Positions 59,994 to 64,000 of a DNA stretch of 64,000 nt are shown in pieces. The first letter of the stretch is position 1. Every line of letters starts with the position of its first letter. The position numbers were made by a program, and so were the translations under genes. Source of the DNA: Serinus canaria (taxonomy: Eukaryota; Chordata; Aves; Passeriformes; Fringillidae); assembly GCF_022539315.1 (NCBI RefSeq), contig NC_066317.1, forward strand, positions 66,373,179 through 66,437,178. Direction: 5' to 3'. Under the pieces are notes generated by a model, which was not told the DNA's origin, searched no databases, and saw nothing but the letters and a program-made list of their open reading frames with translations.

Positions 59994-60240
59994 GATGGTC
60001 CCAAGTTACACCAGAGAGGGTTTAGATTGGATATTAGAAAATAATTTCTTTACTGAAAGTGTTGCCAAGAATGGGAACAGCCTACTCAGGGCAGTGGTGG
60101 AGTCACCATCCCCAGGAGTGTTCAAACAACATGTGGATGTGGCACCTGGGGACGTGGAACACAGTGGTGCTGGGTTAAGGGTTCACCCTGATGATCCCAG
60201 AGGTCTTTCCCAACCATAAAAATTCTGTGATTCTGTCATT
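59994..60240 (+). mobile_element. CR1 LINE 3' end, best preserved in window
   Basis: The ordered blocks GGTTTAGATTGGATATTAGA, AATTTCTTTACTGAAAGTG, GAACAGCCTACTCAGGGCAG, GGTGGAGTCACCATCCCCAG, GATGATCCCAGAGGTCTTTC and CCAACC, then TTCTGTGATTCTGTCATTC, cover the final ~250 bases of a typical CR1, including the terminal octamer repeats. It is 5'-truncated. Confidence 0.93.
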
Positions 60241-62477
60241 CAGACTCTGCACTCCCATGCCCTCCCTAGCATTTGAAAATCTTGATGGAGCTCATGTTTG
60301 CCAACTGATTAACTAAACAAGAAGTGGCACTTCTGGAGTGTTCATCTGGTATTTTTATGAAGAATGGTTATTAGTCTGACAGAGTTCAAGCTTTTTCATC
60401 AGTAATTTGATAATAAATATGAATTTTGTGGATGACAAAGTGACATAGCCTGCAGTCACTTCAGAAGAGGTACCTGTTCAAAGAAAATTAGTTATAATAT
60501 CAGTGCAAAGCCACATCTTGCAGAAGAAGGAATGAAAAGCATTCTGCCCATGTCAGGGACCATTTTTGGGAAATCAGACAGGCTGATGAGTGGCTTGGAG
60601 TAGATCTGGTCTAGCAGCCCTGCCCCAGCTGTCCACAAAAACAATCATGAAAAATCCTCAGTTCTATAAAGAGATAATTCTAGAATAAACAAATTTACCT
60701 TTTAAAATGTCCCTGTTGAGGATGAAAATGTAATGTTGCTTCCAGCTTTAATACCTTTGTATTGTGTGTGCAGTCTTGTCTCATTTTCTGTTCCAGTCCT
60801 TCCTATGAAATGAGCATCTTAAGATTGTCTGACTTCCCAAAATGTACAATTTTATTTTATTAAGAGTCCATTTCAACCCAGACCTAAAATCAGGGGCATA
60901 TTCAGAGATGTCCTCACTTTCTCTAAAGTGTTTCACTAATGACTCCCAGATGGCAATAAAACAATTGCCAGGGAAAACAAAATGTAATAATATTGTCACA
61001 TAAATGAAAAGATGCCACAAATGAATGCATTTACAGAAAATACTTGAGAGCAGACAAGTGGCAATTGGTTTGCAATGTCTCTGCTGGGAAACTCCATACA
61101 ATTATAATTAGTGCTCTGCCTCTTATTATTCAAACTTGGTTGGGAGATTGACTGCAAATGATTTTTTAATGGCTTTGGTTGTGTATTTTTCCTTTGTTAT
61201 CAGACCATAACAGCAAGAAGAACAGTATTCTCACTGTACTCAATCTGCCAAAGTGTCCTTTGTACCAGATGGTTTTGGCTTCAGCAAGCTAAATTTGAAT
61301 CATTAAATTATTGCACTGTATCCCATGTTATCATCCCGACAGACCTGGCAGCTAGGAGTTGGTTTCCATCAGTAGATTTTTATCCAAGATAAAAACTTAG
61401 TCAATTGGTTCAATTTTAGCCAGTTATTTACTGTATTGGTGCCTCCTTCTATCACTCATATTTCCAGCTTCATCCAGGCCTCCTACTACACCAGGCTGAT
61501 GATTATTTCCCTCAGTGGGAAGAGATGGTGTTGACAAAACAGAGGATCAACAAGAAATTGTAGGTGATCAATTCTCTATTGCTCTCATGTTCCTTGATGT
61601 TTCCCAGAGTGAGGTCACCTGGGGAAATAATGGAGCTAAAGAAAAGATTAAGGTAGTTAGGAAAAATGAGGGGAGTAATGAAATTCTAGTCCTTTGACAG
61701 GTATGAGTGGAACATCAATAATGACTAAATGTGCTTGCAGTGTTTGCTGTAATAACCTAAATAATATAATGAAGCCTCCTGTTACTAAAAATATTGGAAA
61801 ATATTACAGATACCTTGCTGTCTTAAAAATTAGCAATATCAATTAATTTTCAGGTATTTATAGTACTATAATAATCACTAGCAAAACATGACAGGCTTTC
61901 AAAAATGATTTTGAAGTATTTTTTTTCTTTTCTGCTAAATAAGGAAATCATTGTACATATTTGTCATTGTAAAAGTTTGTTTTCTTTTATTTAAGAAAAT
62001 GGAGGAAAACAAAGAATGAAAAATCCCCTCCATCTTTTCAGTGAAGAGTATTTCAAATATCTGCCATGGAAAGAAACAATTAATGTATGCTCTGAAATAA
62101 TTTATTAAAGAGACAAAATAATGGGACAGAGATAAACAGGTGTGACAGGAACTAAAAAACACTGGTGTGGAGAATCAGTGCATTAAATGAATAAGATTTG
62201 GTTAATGATGCAATAAAGAAACTGAGGAGTAGGATGGGGAAAGCAATCTGAGAAAAACTCATTTTGTGAAGAATGATGAAAAGGTTCTGACAGTGACCCA
62301 CAGCTCAGATATTGACTGGAGAAGGCTGGAGCACACTGATCACCAATACATTCCACCTCTGAATTAGCACTCAGATCAGAAAGTGCTGCTTTTTTACATT
62401 AGGGCAAACAAGGACTGAGAACATTCTGGGAATTGTAGGAGTAAAAAACAAGCTGCACTGACTGTGTGCACCCAAGA
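60241..62477. other. Unassigned non-coding stretch
   Basis: About 2.2 kb with no recognisable element or gene. Confidence 0.5.
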
Positions 62478-62645
62478 TCACAGAATCATAGAAGTCATGG
62501 AACAGTTGGGGTTAGAAGGGGCCTGAGAGACCATCTTGTTCCACCCCCCTGCTAAGGGACACCCTTCACTAGACCAGGGTGCCCCATGCAACCTGGCCAG
62601 GAACACTTCCAGGGATCCAGGGAAAGCCACAACTTCTCTTAGCAA
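62478..62645 (-). mobile_element. CR1 LINE 3' end
   Basis: TCACAGAATCATAGAAGTCA, then GTTGGGGTTAGAAGGGGCCT, GAGACCATCTTGTTCCACCC, a GGGACACCCTTCACTAGACC block and CCATGCAACCTGGCCAGGAA follow the reversed CR1 order. It is cut off after the CCACAACTTCTCTT block. Confidence 0.9.
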
Positions 62646-63936
62646 GAGACTAAAATGACTACATTTGCAGAGAAAGAAAATAAAGAAAGAAGAAACAAAG
62701 AAAACCTTCCAGTGAAACTTCCTAGACTGAAGAAACCATGGATAAATCCAACTTTTAACCAGCTGCAAGGGCAAACAATTCATGATGATCATATCACACC
62801 ACTGACCCTGCTGGTGTTGCATGAGGTCTCAAATTTAACGTCTGTATTTTTGTTGGTGTACCATAAAAATTATATCCCAAATCTCAAGGGTCACATTGCT
62901 AACTCCTTTTACCACAGTTTTCTCTATGTTGGAGTCAGCAGCTCCCTGCACCACTGTGAGAGAATGTAAATGCCTCTCTAACTTGGGAAAAGAAAGAAAA
63001 GTTTCAGGGGAAATTAAGGAGAGAAGAAAAGAATGAAAATGCAAGTAGCAGCAGTGATGAAAGCTCCATCTTTATGAAGATGCTCAATGTCCCTGTTCAC
63101 TCCTTGTTCATATTGCCTGCCCCCTTCCATGGCATGTGACCGTATGTCTAACAATTAGCTCAGTACAGATTTTTCTGTGCAGTTTTTATTGCCCTTATGT
63201 CAATCCTAGGCTGTATTTTGCATAACATTAGTCAAAGAATCAGTGGGAAAAAGAAATTATCATTTCAATTGCAAATTTAAGTGCTGTGATCAATATTCCA
63301 AACATGCTGAGCTATAGTATCAGAAACCATACTTAGAATAACATTTATATGCAGCTATTCCTTTCTGACAGATTTTCTGCCTAAGTACCGTGCCCAGTAA
63401 GAAAAAGAAGACAAACAGTGAAAGTTCTCATTCTGGGAACACACTGAGTGATCAGGAGAACAATGTGGAAATCAAAGATGTCCCTGAGGGATGCATTTGT
63501 CTGAGTCAGATCAAAACCCTTTAAACTGGTCTTTCAAAAGAACATGATGCTCTTATTTGTTCTGTTTTGCAGCAATGTGCTGATTAATGCTTGTGCAAAT
63601 TTTGAGAAGACTAGTTTGGCATAAGGATTTGCTTTCCTTCACCCTTTCTGCTCCCTTTTTTTTTTCTTTTTTTTGTGGGTCTACAGCTGACTAAGCCAAG
63701 ATCAAACTTAAAGAGGACACTTAAAGAAACTTTAGTGCAAAGTGAGACAAAAAAAATCAGGCCCCTTGTTGTTCCTTGTTATGTGAAGGCAGAAGGGCAC
63801 AGCTTTCTCACAGCCTCATTTTTACAAAAAATACATTATAAACAATTTCTTTTTTACTGGCACAAGATATTTTCAGATCTGGAAGGGATTTCTGGGAAGA
63901 TCAAAGTTCCCTAAACAATATGGGCAACTATATCAG
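62646..63936. other. Unassigned non-coding stretch
   Basis: About 1.3 kb. Poly-T runs lie near 63655-63675. No gene is recognised. Confidence 0.5.
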
Positions 63937-64000
63937 AGAATCATGGAATCATAAAATAATAGAATCCTAAACACAGAATCATAAACACATAGAATCAGAA
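63937..64000 (-). mobile_element. CR1 terminal repeat, start of a truncated copy
   Basis: Repeated AGAATCAT / AGAATC words run to the window edge. They match the reverse complement of the ATTCTATG repeats at CR1 3' ends. The body of the element, if present, lies beyond the window. Confidence 0.7.

Noticed and set aside
1..64000. CRISPR arrays, operons, phage or other bacterial systems
   Set aside because: The sequence has vertebrate features throughout (CR1, ERV LTRs, microsatellites) and no dense coding. No spacer-repeat arrays are present.

Overview
The window looks like non-coding nuclear DNA from a bird, most likely a songbird (passerine). Three things point that way: many solo long terminal repeats (LTRs) resembling known passerine endogenous retrovirus (ERV) families, short 5'-truncated CR1 LINE tails (the dominant avian retroposon), and AT-rich, CpG-poor sequence between them. 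I find no protein-coding gene, exon, rRNA or tRNA that I can defend. Open frames are short, overlap on both strands, resemble no known domain, and the longest ones lie partly in repeats. The window is intergenic or deep intronic.

Layout. 1-205: 3' end of an ERV LTR behind an expanded (TTTTA)n tract. 4.3-4.65 kb: an LTR with TATA-like box, AATAAA and U5. 8.8-16.7 kb: an LTR cluster holding two copies of one ~600-bp family (8809 and 13497), a minus-strand LTR (11522-12008), a solo LTR with a perfect 6-bp target-site duplication (TSD; 16305-16717), and an LTR at 9794-10722 split by a second LTR of a related type (10094-10608, TSD GTTTAG). 17.3-21.1 kb: old CR1 pieces. 23970-24661: a complete solo LTR with a 5-bp TSD (ERVL-like). 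28553-29146 and 46754-47344: two copies of a ~590-bp family, the second with perfect TSD GTGTGA. 37201-37629 and 44360-44742: two minus-strand LTRs of the 9.8/16.3 kb type. 40.88-41.15 kb: an LTR fragment. 38.43-38.78 kb: a possible degraded LTR. 43643-43770: a 23-bp minisatellite.

From 47.35 kb to the end (about 16.6 kb) I see no LTR, only CR1 tails (55.7, 57.4, 60.0, 62.5 and 63.9 kb). Several AT-rich stretches there have the texture of conserved non-coding elements, but only an alignment can show this.

Nothing supports a new biological system. The best observations are the exactly resolved nested LTR insertion, an AT-rich tandem expansion that seems to have grown out of the LTR poly(A)-signal region, and the contrast between the LTR-rich left and the LTR-free right. 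LTR calls resting on TSDs and TG...CA ends are read directly from the sequence. Family assignments rest on recognition and need a repeat-library search.
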